From the NCBI GenBank assembly GCA_024280015.1, contig JAJRQY010000166.1:1-60051 (forward strand): DNA of 60,051 bases, given 5' to 3'. Shown piece by piece: positions 1 through 7,148 of this stretch. The translations under genes and the position numbers were made by a program. The stretch's first letter is position 1. Each line of letters starts with the position of its first letter. This stretch comes from Actinomycetes bacterium. Its GTDB lineage: Bacteria > Actinomycetota > Acidimicrobiia > Acidimicrobiales > SZUA-35. A model generated the notes under the pieces. It saw only the letters and a list, made by a program, of their open reading frames with translations. It was not told where the DNA came from and searched no databases.

Positions 1-73
1 GATTGATGTCGGCGACCTTGTAGTCGCCTTCAGCGACAGTCCGGGGGCGGCCAGTGGTGTTTTCAGTATTCAT
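1..73 (-). CDS. ahcY: Adenosylhomocysteinase, 5' end only
   Basis: The window opens inside this gene; only its first 24 codons are present, read leftwards from an ATG at 73-71. The translated end contains EGDYKVADIN, the conserved opening of S-adenosylhomocysteine hydrolases (usually YKVADISLADFGRKEI). The enzyme splits S-adenosylhomocysteine into adenosine and homocysteine in the methyl cycle. Actinobacteria often keep ahcY close to manA and the phosphomannomutase gene, which agrees with the genes found from 1.8 to 5.8 kb here. The call rests on a short stretch plus this context. Confidence 0.75.
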   Translation of the reverse strand, partial: MNTENTTGRPRTVAEGDYKVADIN

Positions 74-132
74 TTGTGCTCCATGCGAGGCGTCTGTCAG
101 AGCTTCGACAGCCACTGCTCACATACAAGTAG

Positions 133-148
133 TTCCTCTCAAGAGGAA
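133..148. promoter_or_regulatory. Dyad upstream of ahcY
   Basis: TTCCTCT and AGAGGAA form a 7-bp inverted repeat with a 2-nt centre, 60 bp upstream of the ahcY start. It could be an operator or chance; no regulator is visible nearby. A second dyad, TATCGT/ACGATA at 224-241, lies just ahead of the isomerase pseudogene. Confidence 0.25.
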
Positions 149-250
149 GCGGGATGGTTCGGTTGATTCAAGACAAAGGCTGAGGCCCACTGGCCAAGTC
201 AAGGCAGCCCAACTCGACGAGCCTATCGTTGCCCGACGATACTGGCGGGC

Positions 251-1022
251 ATGCCCTCCAACCGCCAGCTTGCTCACAACGACTACCTCGCTGCTATTGA
301 AGAGAACGCGCAGCTGGCCCACGACGCCTTGGATGGACTTACCCCAAGACTCCGGTCCCAGACTGTCCCGGTTGGCCCGCCTCCGAACTCCGAGACCACA
401 TCAGCGGAGTCTTCACCTTCTGGTCTCACCAGCTCAGCCGGGCCACCACCGAAGGCCCGGACTTCCCCGACTCAGTCAGGGAGGGATACCGACGCCCGAT
501 TCTGGAGAATGCCATGTCATCGCCGCCCTTGAACCCCTCGGGCCGAATAAGGTTTGCTGGAATTGGTCAGGGGCCAACATGACAACGGGCTGGGTGGCGC
601 GACGAATGACCCATGAGATCGCCGTCCATCGGATCGATGCCCAACGAACAGCCGGACCAGGCGCGGTGACACCAATCGCCTCGCCTCTAGCCGTCGATGG
701 AATTGATGAGCTTCTCGATGTCTTCGTCGGTCCCAGCAATCCTGCTTCTCCAGGTAGGGCAATGGCAGCGGACAAGGTCGAAACAACAAACAGTCCAAAA
801 GCTAGCTCAGATCCGGTTCTGCAGATCACAACTCCTGAGGCTCAATGGACGCTGGCCATCGGCCAAACAGCAGTGCCGACAGATCGTCGACCTGACCTCA
901 CTCTGATGGCCTCTGCTGGGGCAGCACTTCTAACCCTTTGGGGACGGGAAGCGGAGGTCACTTGGCAAGGTGACATGACTGTCTTGGGGGCTTGGTGGGC
1001 GCTCCCAGCGTTCGGTTTCTGA
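251..1022 (+). pseudogene. Mycothiol-dependent maleylpyruvate isomerase-like protein, two frameshifts
   Basis: Three reading frames each carry consecutive parts of one MDMPI/DinB-like protein. Frame 2 from ATG 251 gives NDYLAAIEENAQLAHDALDG. Frame 1 at about 346-510 gives KTPVPDCPGWPASELRDHI, the family's CPGW...DL..H signature. Frame 3 from about 510 to the stop at 1022 gives RRMTHEIAVHRIDAQ, LAVDGIDELL and a C-terminal LTLWGRE segment. Each shift equals loss of one base; the first falls at a run of four C at 342-345, where a fifth C would restore DGLTPKTPVPDCPGW. The family acts in gentisate breakdown and other mycothiol-dependent reactions. It may be a true pseudogene or an assembly error at two sites. 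Confidence 0.7.
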
Positions 1023-1053
1023 GCCACGTTTCAGGCAGAGCCGCTAGTCCTAG

Positions 1054-1821
1054 CTAGCGAGCCTTCATTGCTCCGTCGACCGGAATGGCAGCACCACTGA
1101 TGAAGCTGGCAGCGTCGGACAACAAGAAGGTCATGAGCGCGGCAACTTCGTCGGCATCCCCGATACGTCCAAGCGGGATTGAAGCGGCGATCAGAGCCTC
1201 GATTGCTGCACTGTCCAGTTCGTCGGACTTCATCCCGTCAATCAAGCTGTCCATCATTCTGGTGCGGATTGGGGCGGGACAAACTGCGTTGCAGCGCACC
1301 CCGAGGGGAGCAAACTCAATGGCTGCGGTCTTGGTCAATCCAATGACGGCGTGCTTTGAGGCAACATAGGCCGACAGATTTGAGGCACCACCAAGGCCAG
1401 CGACGGAGGCAACGTTTACCACGGAGCGGTGCTCACCTGTCATGGCGGGCACAATGGTCTTGAGTCCCAGGAACACACCCTTAACGTTGACAGCCTGCAC
1501 CTGATCAAAGACGTCCTCGGGGTACTCAAAGATCGGAGTCATCGACCCTTCAACCCCAGCATTGTTGATCAAGCCGTTGATTGCACCAAACTTGTCCAAG
1601 GCAGTATCCCGGACCCGTTCCCAATCGGCACTGGACGTCACGTCAGCTTCGATGGCGACAACCTGGTCACCGAGCGACTCAATCTGTGATAGTCCAAGAC
1701 CAGGCAAGTCCGAGGCGACAACACGTCCTCCCTCGGCCAGCAGCTTCTCTACTGTTGCCGTTCCGATACCGCCACCAGCGCCGCTAACGATGACTGTTCG
1801 GCCTGCCATCATTCCGCTCAT
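1054..1821 (-). CDS. SDR family NAD(P)-dependent oxidoreductase
   Basis: A classical short-chain dehydrogenase of 255 aa. It has the cofactor motif GAGGGIG near residue 14, NNAG near residue 87, the catalytic serine in VNVASVAG and the YVASK Tyr/Lys pair near residue 152. The C-terminal FLLSDAASFISGAAIPVDG is typical of FabG-like and alcohol-oxidising SDRs. Its ATG overlaps the stop of the SIS-domain gene by 4 bp, so it is probably translationally coupled as the last gene of the sugar-phosphate operon. The substrate cannot be read from the sequence; the coupling to a hexose-phosphate isomerase hints at, but does not show, a sugar-related substrate. Confidence 0.85.
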   Translation of the reverse strand: MSGMMAGRTVIVSGAGGGIGTATVEKLLAEGGRVVASDLPGLGLSQIESLGDQVVAIEADVTSSADWERVRDTALDKFGAINGLINNAGVEGSMTPIFEYPEDVFDQVQAVNVKGVFLGLKTIVPAMTGEHRSVVNVASVAGLGGASNLSAYVASKHAVIGLTKTAAIEFAPLGVRCNAVCPAPIRTRMMDSLIDGMKSDELDSAAIEALIAASIPLGRIGDADEVAALMTFLLSDAASFISGAAIPVDGAMKAR

Positions 1822-2894
1822 GGGCCAAGCCAGACCTTGAGGTCTTCAACCAGGTTGAGCGGGCCCGGGTCAATGCCGCGATTGGCGGCCAGCTCCAGAG
1901 AGGTCATGTCGCCCATCAGCACCAGGTCAAAGAGTTGAGCAACCGAGCTTTCGCCCAGTGCCTCCACACTCAGGACACTGGCCATCTCATCGAGGGTCTT
2001 CTCCTCAACATACTCAAACCGCCGAGCCGTCTGTGGATGCTCGGATTCGTGACGGAGCTGGATCTGGGTGAAAAGCTTCTCCGTTGGAACTGCATCTCCG
2101 GTCCAGCCAACCAGCTCGTTGTGACACAGATCGGGCATTGGAGCCCAGAAGGCTGGCGTTTTCACATTGTGGTTGAAGGCCACTTTCCAGCGCCGTGCCG
2201 CCGTGGTCCCAATTGCGCCGCCTCCATAGATAACCGGCATGGTTGACCCGATGGCGTCAGCCAGCTCCTTGGCCGGGCTGTTGGAGGAAAGCAATTGCTC
2301 CCGACGAATCTTGAGCTGGGTCACCGCCTCGTCCAGCCAGAGCCGAGCTCCAGGGAACAAACCAATCTGATCGAGGGCGAGCATTATCGGGGTGGCTAGC
2401 GACCCAAGGGATGCTCGAGGCATCGGTCCGGGTTTAGCGACTGGCAATACCGGTGCTCCAGCGCGTCGGGCCAGGTTCTCCAGCTCACCCCCATTGGTGA
2501 CAGCTACCAAGGGCGCACCAGACTCGACTGCTGCTTCCAGGGACTCCAAGGTCTCTTCTGTCGTTCCTGATTCAGAGATGGCAATCACCAGGGTTGAGCT
2601 GCTGACCCAGGAAGGCGGCAGGTAGCCGCCGTAAACAACGATGGGAAGTGGCGCAAAGGGCCGGGCGCACGCCGCGGCGACGTCGCCTCCAAAGCCAGAG
2701 TCGCCCATACCAAGGATCAGAACCTGATCGATTGATGTGCTACTTGGGAGTCCTGGAACTGAGTCGATGGCAGCAATCGATGCTTCGATCTGCTCGGGCA
2801 GTCCGAGCATGGCTTCGCGCATGCCCAGTGTGTCGGTTGGCGAATCTGTGTCAGCTGGTGAGTCTGTGTCGGTTGGCGAATCAGGTGTGTTCAT
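1818..2894 (-). CDS. Bifunctional phosphoglucose/phosphomannose isomerase-like SIS protein
   Basis: A two-SIS-domain protein of 358 aa like archaeal and actinobacterial PGI/PMI enzymes, which interconvert fructose-6-P with glucose-6-P or mannose-6-P. The phosphosugar-binding loop is GMGDSGFGGD (62-71), followed by SESGTTEETL (107-116) and the conserved C-terminal CHNELVGW that carries the catalytic Glu. The family loop is usually GMGGSAIGGD, so this one is slightly divergent. Residues 5-22 are a three-fold Ser-Pro-Thr-Asp repeat encoded by 18-bp tandem units; starting at Met25 (position 2822) would leave the repeat untranslated. It lies 2 bp after Trm112 and overlaps the SDR gene by 4 bp, so it is one operon with manA and manB. 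Confidence 0.8.
   Translation of the reverse strand: MNTPDSPTDTDSPADTDSPTDTLGMREAMLGLPEQIEASIAAIDSVPGLPSSTSIDQVLILGMGDSGFGGDVAAACARPFAPLPIVVYGGYLPPSWVSSSTLVIAISESGTTEETLESLEAAVESGAPLVAVTNGGELENLARRAGAPVLPVAKPGPMPRASLGSLATPIMLALDQIGLFPGARLWLDEAVTQLKIRREQLLSSNSPAKELADAIGSTMPVIYGGGAIGTTAARRWKVAFNHNVKTPAFWAPMPDLCHNELVGWTGDAVPTEKLFTQIQLRHESEHPQTARRFEYVEEKTLDEMASVLSVEALGESSVAQLFDLVLMGDMTSLELAANRGIDPGPLNLVEDLKVWLGP
2830..2883. repeat. 18-bp tandem repeat, three copies
   Basis: Three adjacent 18-bp units (2830, 2848, 2866) of the form GTGTCGGTTGGCGAATCT; the outer two differ only in the last base and the middle one diverges at several positions. Read on the minus strand they give the SPTDTD-like N-terminal tail of the SIS protein. 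Confidence 0.85.
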
Positions 2895-2896
2895 CG

Positions 2897-3112
2897 TCAG
2901 CCCTCGGCCGCAGCCTTGGCCACCAGTCGGGCCGCTTCTTCGTCGGAAATGACCTCTGACTCGTCAATGAGCATCAAGGGGATGTCATCTTCAATCCGGT
3001 AGAGCCGCTTGAGACGAGGATTGAGAAGGGAATTCTCATCCTCGAAATAGAGCAGTGAGCCCTTGTCGTCAGGGCAAGCCAGAATCTCTAGAAGTTTCGG
3101 ATCAAGGGCCAT
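2897..3112 (-). CDS. Trm112 family protein
   Basis: A 71-aa Trm112/YcaR-like protein. It has the family's opening LDPKLLEILACPDDKGSL, a central NPRLKRLYRIEDDIPLML, and an acidic Ala-rich tail. Family members are small activator subunits or zinc-knuckle proteins that stabilise methyltransferases; bacterial members often sit beside sugar-nucleotide genes and their partner is unknown. Only one of the usual cysteines is present, so zinc binding is doubtful. The start is supported by an AGGAG Shine-Dalgarno just upstream. The position between manA and the SIS isomerase is the arrangement commonly seen in Actinobacteria. Confidence 0.85.
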   Translation of the reverse strand: MALDPKLLEILACPDDKGSLLYFEDENSLLNPRLKRLYRIEDDIPLMLIDESEVISDEEAARLVAKAAAEG

Positions 3113-3195
3113 AGTTTTCTCCTACCTGCGGATCATCGCGCCGGTGAACCCGCGCCAGCCACTGAGGGTAGCCGGAACCGGCCCTAGGACAGAAT

Positions 3196-4419
3196 CTACG
3201 CGCCAACCGTTATTCGCCAGACCAAACCATGGCCACTCATTCGATACGAGCCCTCATCGGCACTCACAAAGGCAACCTGGCCGCGTCGCAGCGTTGTGGT
3301 TGCTCCAGATTGCTCTTCCAGGACCGCTTGGCCCTCGGTCACCACGATGAGTTCCGGCCCCGCGCATTGCAGTTCGCGGTGATCCTTGCCTGATTCTCCG
3401 AGCTCGATTCGATGCAGACCAAAATCAGAAACTGGGGCGTGGTAAAGATGGTCTGCACCGACCGGCGACTGGACAGGGACATCGATGGGCGTGAACTTGG
3501 CGACCGTCAGAAGTTCGTCAATGTCGATGTTCTTCTTAGTCAATCCGCCACGAATCACATTGTCACTATTGGCCATGACCTCGATCCCCAACCCCGACAA
3601 GTAGGCGTGAACGTTTCCAGCAGAAAGGAAGACTGCTTCCCCCGGCTCGAGCAAGACGGGGTTCAACAACAAGGCGACCAGAACACCCGCATCATCGGGG
3701 TATCGATCCGCGACATCGGGTACCCATGAAAGGTGGCAAACAGCATCCCCGGAAGAAACAGCATCACTGGAAGGAACAGTGCGGTTGACTACTTCCAACC
3801 TGACAGCGGCAATCCACTTCCTAACCTGACTTGTTGGCAGGGCCAAGAGCCACTGCACCGTCCTAGCAAGAATCTCGCTGTCTGACCCCGGGCCTGACAA
3901 GAACCGCAGCATCTCATCCAGGTCAGGAAGGCCAAGCCCACGAATAATCGCAATCGTTTCGTTGACCGCACGGAACCCACAGAGGGCACGGAACGGTTCC
4001 AGGGCAACAATCAGTTCAGGCTTATGACTCTTGTCCCGATACGTCCGGGTCGGGTCGTCTCGATCAATCTGCAGCTTCTCTTCACGAAGGAACCCGTTGA
4101 GAGCCTGGTCTGCATCGGGGTGGACCTGGATTGAGAGCGGCTCAGCGGCGGCCAAGAACTTGCACAAGAAGGGAAGCTCCGGACTTTTCGCCGCGAGCTT
4201 TTCGCCCAAAATCAGCTTTGGGTTATCGGCAATAGCGTCGGGCAGGGTTCGGCCGCTACTGGCCAGCAGGCTTGGGGCACCGGGATGAGCGCCCATCCAC
4301 ATTTCCGCCTGAGGCTCGCCAGTTGGCGAGACCCCAAGCAGCCGGGGTATGGCCTCGGGGTCACCCCAGGCATAGTCTCGGATCTCGCAAAGGAGCGGCT
4401 CAATCACGAGGCGTAGCAA
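3196..4419 (-). CDS. manA: Mannose-6-phosphate isomerase, class I
   Basis: A type I phosphomannose isomerase of 407 aa that interconverts fructose-6-P and mannose-6-P at a zinc site in the cytoplasm. Visible motifs are RDYAWGDPEAIPRLLG at the N-terminus, the zinc-binding QVHPD near residue 117, and DKSHKPELIVAL with its conserved HKPE. It feeds the phosphomannomutase immediately upstream. The open frame begins with TTG exactly after the manB stop codon; a GTG four codons later (4407) is an equally good start because the conserved region begins just after it. Spacing indicates one transcript with manB. Confidence 0.9.
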   Translation of the reverse strand: MLRLVIEPLLCEIRDYAWGDPEAIPRLLGVSPTGEPQAEMWMGAHPGAPSLLASSGRTLPDAIADNPKLILGEKLAAKSPELPFLCKFLAAAEPLSIQVHPDADQALNGFLREEKLQIDRDDPTRTYRDKSHKPELIVALEPFRALCGFRAVNETIAIIRGLGLPDLDEMLRFLSGPGSDSEILARTVQWLLALPTSQVRKWIAAVRLEVVNRTVPSSDAVSSGDAVCHLSWVPDVADRYPDDAGVLVALLLNPVLLEPGEAVFLSAGNVHAYLSGLGIEVMANSDNVIRGGLTKKNIDIDELLTVAKFTPIDVPVQSPVGADHLYHAPVSDFGLHRIELGESGKDHRELQCAGPELIVVTEGQAVLEEQSGATTTLRRGQVAFVSADEGSYRMSGHGLVWRITVGA

Positions 4420-5790
4420 TCATGAAATTGGTGCCGTCATGATCGCCTTGACTTCGGCCACCCTCGTCACAACGTCCTCGGTCGATCCCGCTTCAAGATT
4501 GAGTCGAAGCAATGGCTCGGTGTTAGAGGCTCGCAGGTTGAACCACCAGTCACCACTGTCAACAGTCAGCCCGTCGAGGCGGTCAATTGAAGCATCGGCA
4601 TAGTGATTGGCCACGGCCTCGATCACCGCTCCGGCATCGCTGACCTTGGTGTTGATTTCACCCGAGGCGGCGTAGCGCTGGAAGGGAGTCAGCATGTCTG
4701 CCAACGAACCATCGAACTTGCACAGTTCAGCCAGCACCAACATGGAAGCAATGATGCCTGAGTCGGCTCGCCAGTTGTCTCGGAAGTAATAGTGGGCCGA
4801 GTGCTCGCCACCAAAGGCTGCACCAGTTTCGGCCATGATTTGTTTGATGAAGGAATGACCGACCCGAGAGCGGATTGGCGTACCACCGTTCTCGCTGACC
4901 ACCTCAGGCACCGTTTTGGAGCAGATCAGGTTGTAGATGATTCCTGCTCCTGGGTCCTTCTCCAAGGTGGCCCTGGCTAGCAGTGCGGTGGTGAGTGACC
5001 CAGAAATACCGTTGCCCTTGTTGTCGACCAGGAAGACCCGGTCAGCGTCGCCATCAAAGGCTAGCCCAATGTCTGCTCCGGTCTCAACAACTCGTGCTTG
5101 CAGGTCGACGATGTTTTCCGGCACGAGGGGATTGGCCTCATGGTTGGGGAATGTGCCATCTAACTCTTCGTACATGACCTCCAGATCAAAGGGTAGGGCC
5201 TTGAATATCTCCGGGACGATCAACCCACCCATGCCATTTGCGGTATCGGCAATGACCTTGAGCGGCTTCAGCTTCGAGACGTCGATAAAGCTGTGGACAT
5301 GTTGGGCGAAGGCATCAAGAAGATCGTCTTCTCGACGGCTTCCGGTGCTCGAGTCATCCTCAACACCCCCTGCAGCCCATGATGTTGCAACCGCCTTGAT
5401 CTCCTCAAGCCCCGATCCTTCACCGATTGGAGCAGCAGCCGAACGACAGAGCTTGATGCCGTTGTAGCCCGCTGGATTGTGGGAGGCCGTGAACATCGCT
5501 CCGGGCATATTGAGTGAGCCGGAAGCGAAGTAGATCATGTCCGTGGAGGCCAGACCGATATCGAGCACGTCCAACCCCTGGCTCTGCACTCCGTCAGCAA
5601 AGGCGGCTGTGAGCTCTGGGCCCGATGGGCGCATGTCGCGAGCGACGACAACCTCGGTTGTTTCTGGTTCGACGGTCCGAATGTACTGAGCGAACCCGAC
5701 ACCGAGCGCCCGACATGTATCGCCATCAATCTGATCCGGGTACGTACCTCGGATGTCGTAGGCCTTCACAATGGTCTGGAGATCCTTCAC
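4420..5790 (-). CDS. manB: Phosphomannomutase/phosphoglucomutase
   Basis: An alpha-D-phosphohexomutase of 456 aa, full length for the family. The catalytic phosphoserine loop is TASHNPAGYNGIK (about residues 102-114), the metal site is AFDGDADR, the sugar-binding loop is GGEHSAHYYF, and the C-terminal phosphate-binding loop is RASNTEPLLRLN. It converts mannose-6-P to mannose-1-P, the step before the GDP-mannose pyrophosphorylase encoded at 32.9-34.0 kb. The start is GTG at 5790, preceded by an AGAGGA ribosome-binding site 7 nt away. No base separates its stop from the TTG of manA. Confidence 0.92.
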   Translation of the reverse strand: MKDLQTIVKAYDIRGTYPDQIDGDTCRALGVGFAQYIRTVEPETTEVVVARDMRPSGPELTAAFADGVQSQGLDVLDIGLASTDMIYFASGSLNMPGAMFTASHNPAGYNGIKLCRSAAAPIGEGSGLEEIKAVATSWAAGGVEDDSSTGSRREDDLLDAFAQHVHSFIDVSKLKPLKVIADTANGMGGLIVPEIFKALPFDLEVMYEELDGTFPNHEANPLVPENIVDLQARVVETGADIGLAFDGDADRVFLVDNKGNGISGSLTTALLARATLEKDPGAGIIYNLICSKTVPEVVSENGGTPIRSRVGHSFIKQIMAETGAAFGGEHSAHYYFRDNWRADSGIIASMLVLAELCKFDGSLADMLTPFQRYAASGEINTKVSDAGAVIEAVANHYADASIDRLDGLTVDSGDWWFNLRASNTEPLLRLNLEAGSTEDVVTRVAEVKAIMTAPIS

Positions 5791-5876
5791 CTATCTGTCC
5801 TCTCGGCTGGGTTTAACTCTGATCTGCTGGCCGTCAGGCACGAGCCCTCTGACTTGCTGTCTCGTCACGCGCTGTT

Positions 5877-7148
5877 TCATCTCGGACTGTCTTCTTGCGG
5901 ACTGTCTTCTTGCGAGCCGTCTGATGATTGTCCCACGGCTAATTGTGGCACGACTGAGTCCTCAGGCCCACCATCTTCTGGGCCAATTGACTTGGGCCGA
6001 CCAACAACGAGTTGTTGGCGGGGATCGGGCCGGTACCTCCCCCACCCTGCCATTCGCCGTACCCGGATGAGATCCCGCAACAAGAGCACCGTGTCTGCAA
6101 CAATCCGAACCGACGACGAGGCCCGATTTTCTACCGATACTGGCACCTCGGCCAGCGACAGCTGATCTTGCTCAACGATCAGGAAAATCTCGACATCGAA
6201 TCCGAATCCATCAATGGTGGTTCGCTCGAATATGGCTTTCCCAATATCGCCCCGAAAACCCTTGATGCCACATTGTGTGTCGCGAAAGTGGCCGAGCAAG
6301 ACGAGGTGCGTCAGCCAGTTGATCACTCGCCCACCCAGCTCTCGAAGTCGTCGCGCCCGAACCAGAGTCGTTGTCTCGTCATGACGCCTGCTTCCAACGA
6401 CCACATCCCAACCGTCCTCTAACTCAGCCAGAAGGACGGCGACCATCGCTGACGGATAGGAAAGGTCGGCATCAGTGAAAATGATGGACCTACCTCGTGC
6501 CGCGAGCACACCAGCCCGGACCGCGGCACCCTTGCCCCCGTTCTCGGGCTGGGTCAGAACTCTTGCTCCGGCGGCAGTCGCGACCGCCGACGTATCGTCG
6601 CTGCTGCCATCATCGACGACCAGTATTTCCATATCCTGTTGACCGACCAAGACCTCCAGTTCAGAACGCAAGGCAGCGATCGTTGCCGCGATGGCATCCT
6701 GTTCGTTGTATGCGGGAACAACCACGCTTAGCCGCAGATCACCAGGAGAGGGTCCACGATCCTGACGCTCGGCCAACTCTCGCCGCACAATATTGAACAA
6801 GACCCATCGGTACACCCCCCAGCGGACAGTGGCAGCAGTGGCGATACTCAACACTTTCGCCAACCACGTCGGGGTCCACCCGATGACAATCAGGACAACG
6901 GCCAAGTCCAAGAGTCCAGCAACCACGGCCGTGGTTGCGAACACAATGGGGTTACGAACCCAGCGAGCATTCGACTCGCCGCGAAAGGTCAGCTGACGAT
7001 TCAGACCGTAGGAGACAGTGGCCGCCAAGCCCATGGCAACAAGATCGGCCAGCACCAACCCCTTGTCACTCAGGGCCAGGAAGACCAGAAAGTCAACCGC
7101 CGTCGCAACCAAGCCGACCAGCGCAAAAATGCGGAGTCGACTTCTCAC
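5877..7148 (-). CDS. GtrA-like domain fused to GT2 glycosyltransferase (polyprenyl-P-sugar synthase type)
   Basis: 423 aa. Residues 1-120 form about four membrane segments of GtrA type (RIFALVGLVATAVDFLVFLAL...), the kind that handles or flips polyprenyl-phosphate sugars. Residues about 137-370 are a GT2 domain of the dolichyl/polyprenyl-phosphate glucosyl- or mannosyltransferase type: SVVVPAYNEQ, VVDDGSSDDT, the metal-binding FTDADLS and DTQCGIKGF. The likely product is a polyprenyl-phosphate hexose (inference). The C-terminus is a low-complexity tail with a 15-bp tandem duplication at 5883-5912. It overlaps the upstream membrane-protein gene by 4 bp, so the two are coupled. Confidence 0.85.
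   Translation of the reverse strand: MRSRLRIFALVGLVATAVDFLVFLALSDKGLVLADLVAMGLAATVSYGLNRQLTFRGESNARWVRNPIVFATTAVVAGLLDLAVVLIVIGWTPTWLAKVLSIATAATVRWGVYRWVLFNIVRRELAERQDRGPSPGDLRLSVVVPAYNEQDAIAATIAALRSELEVLVGQQDMEILVVDDGSSDDTSAVATAAGARVLTQPENGGKGAAVRAGVLAARGRSIIFTDADLSYPSAMVAVLLAELEDGWDVVVGSRRHDETTTLVRARRLRELGGRVINWLTHLVLLGHFRDTQCGIKGFRGDIGKAIFERTTIDGFGFDVEIFLIVEQDQLSLAEVPVSVENRASSSVRIVADTVLLLRDLIRVRRMAGWGRYRPDPRQQLVVGRPKSIGPEDGGPEDSVVPQLAVGQSSDGSQEDSPQEDSPR
5883..5912. repeat. 15-bp perfect tandem duplication
   Basis: CGGACTGTCTTCTTG occurs twice in a row (5883-5897, 5898-5912), four bases inside the 3' end of the GtrA-GT2 gene, giving the repeated QEDSP of its C-terminus. Confidence 0.9.

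Noticed and set aside
74-250. Possible SAH riboswitch upstream of ahcY
   Set aside because: The conserved GAGGAGCGCUGC core was not found on the minus strand; only a short dyad is present.
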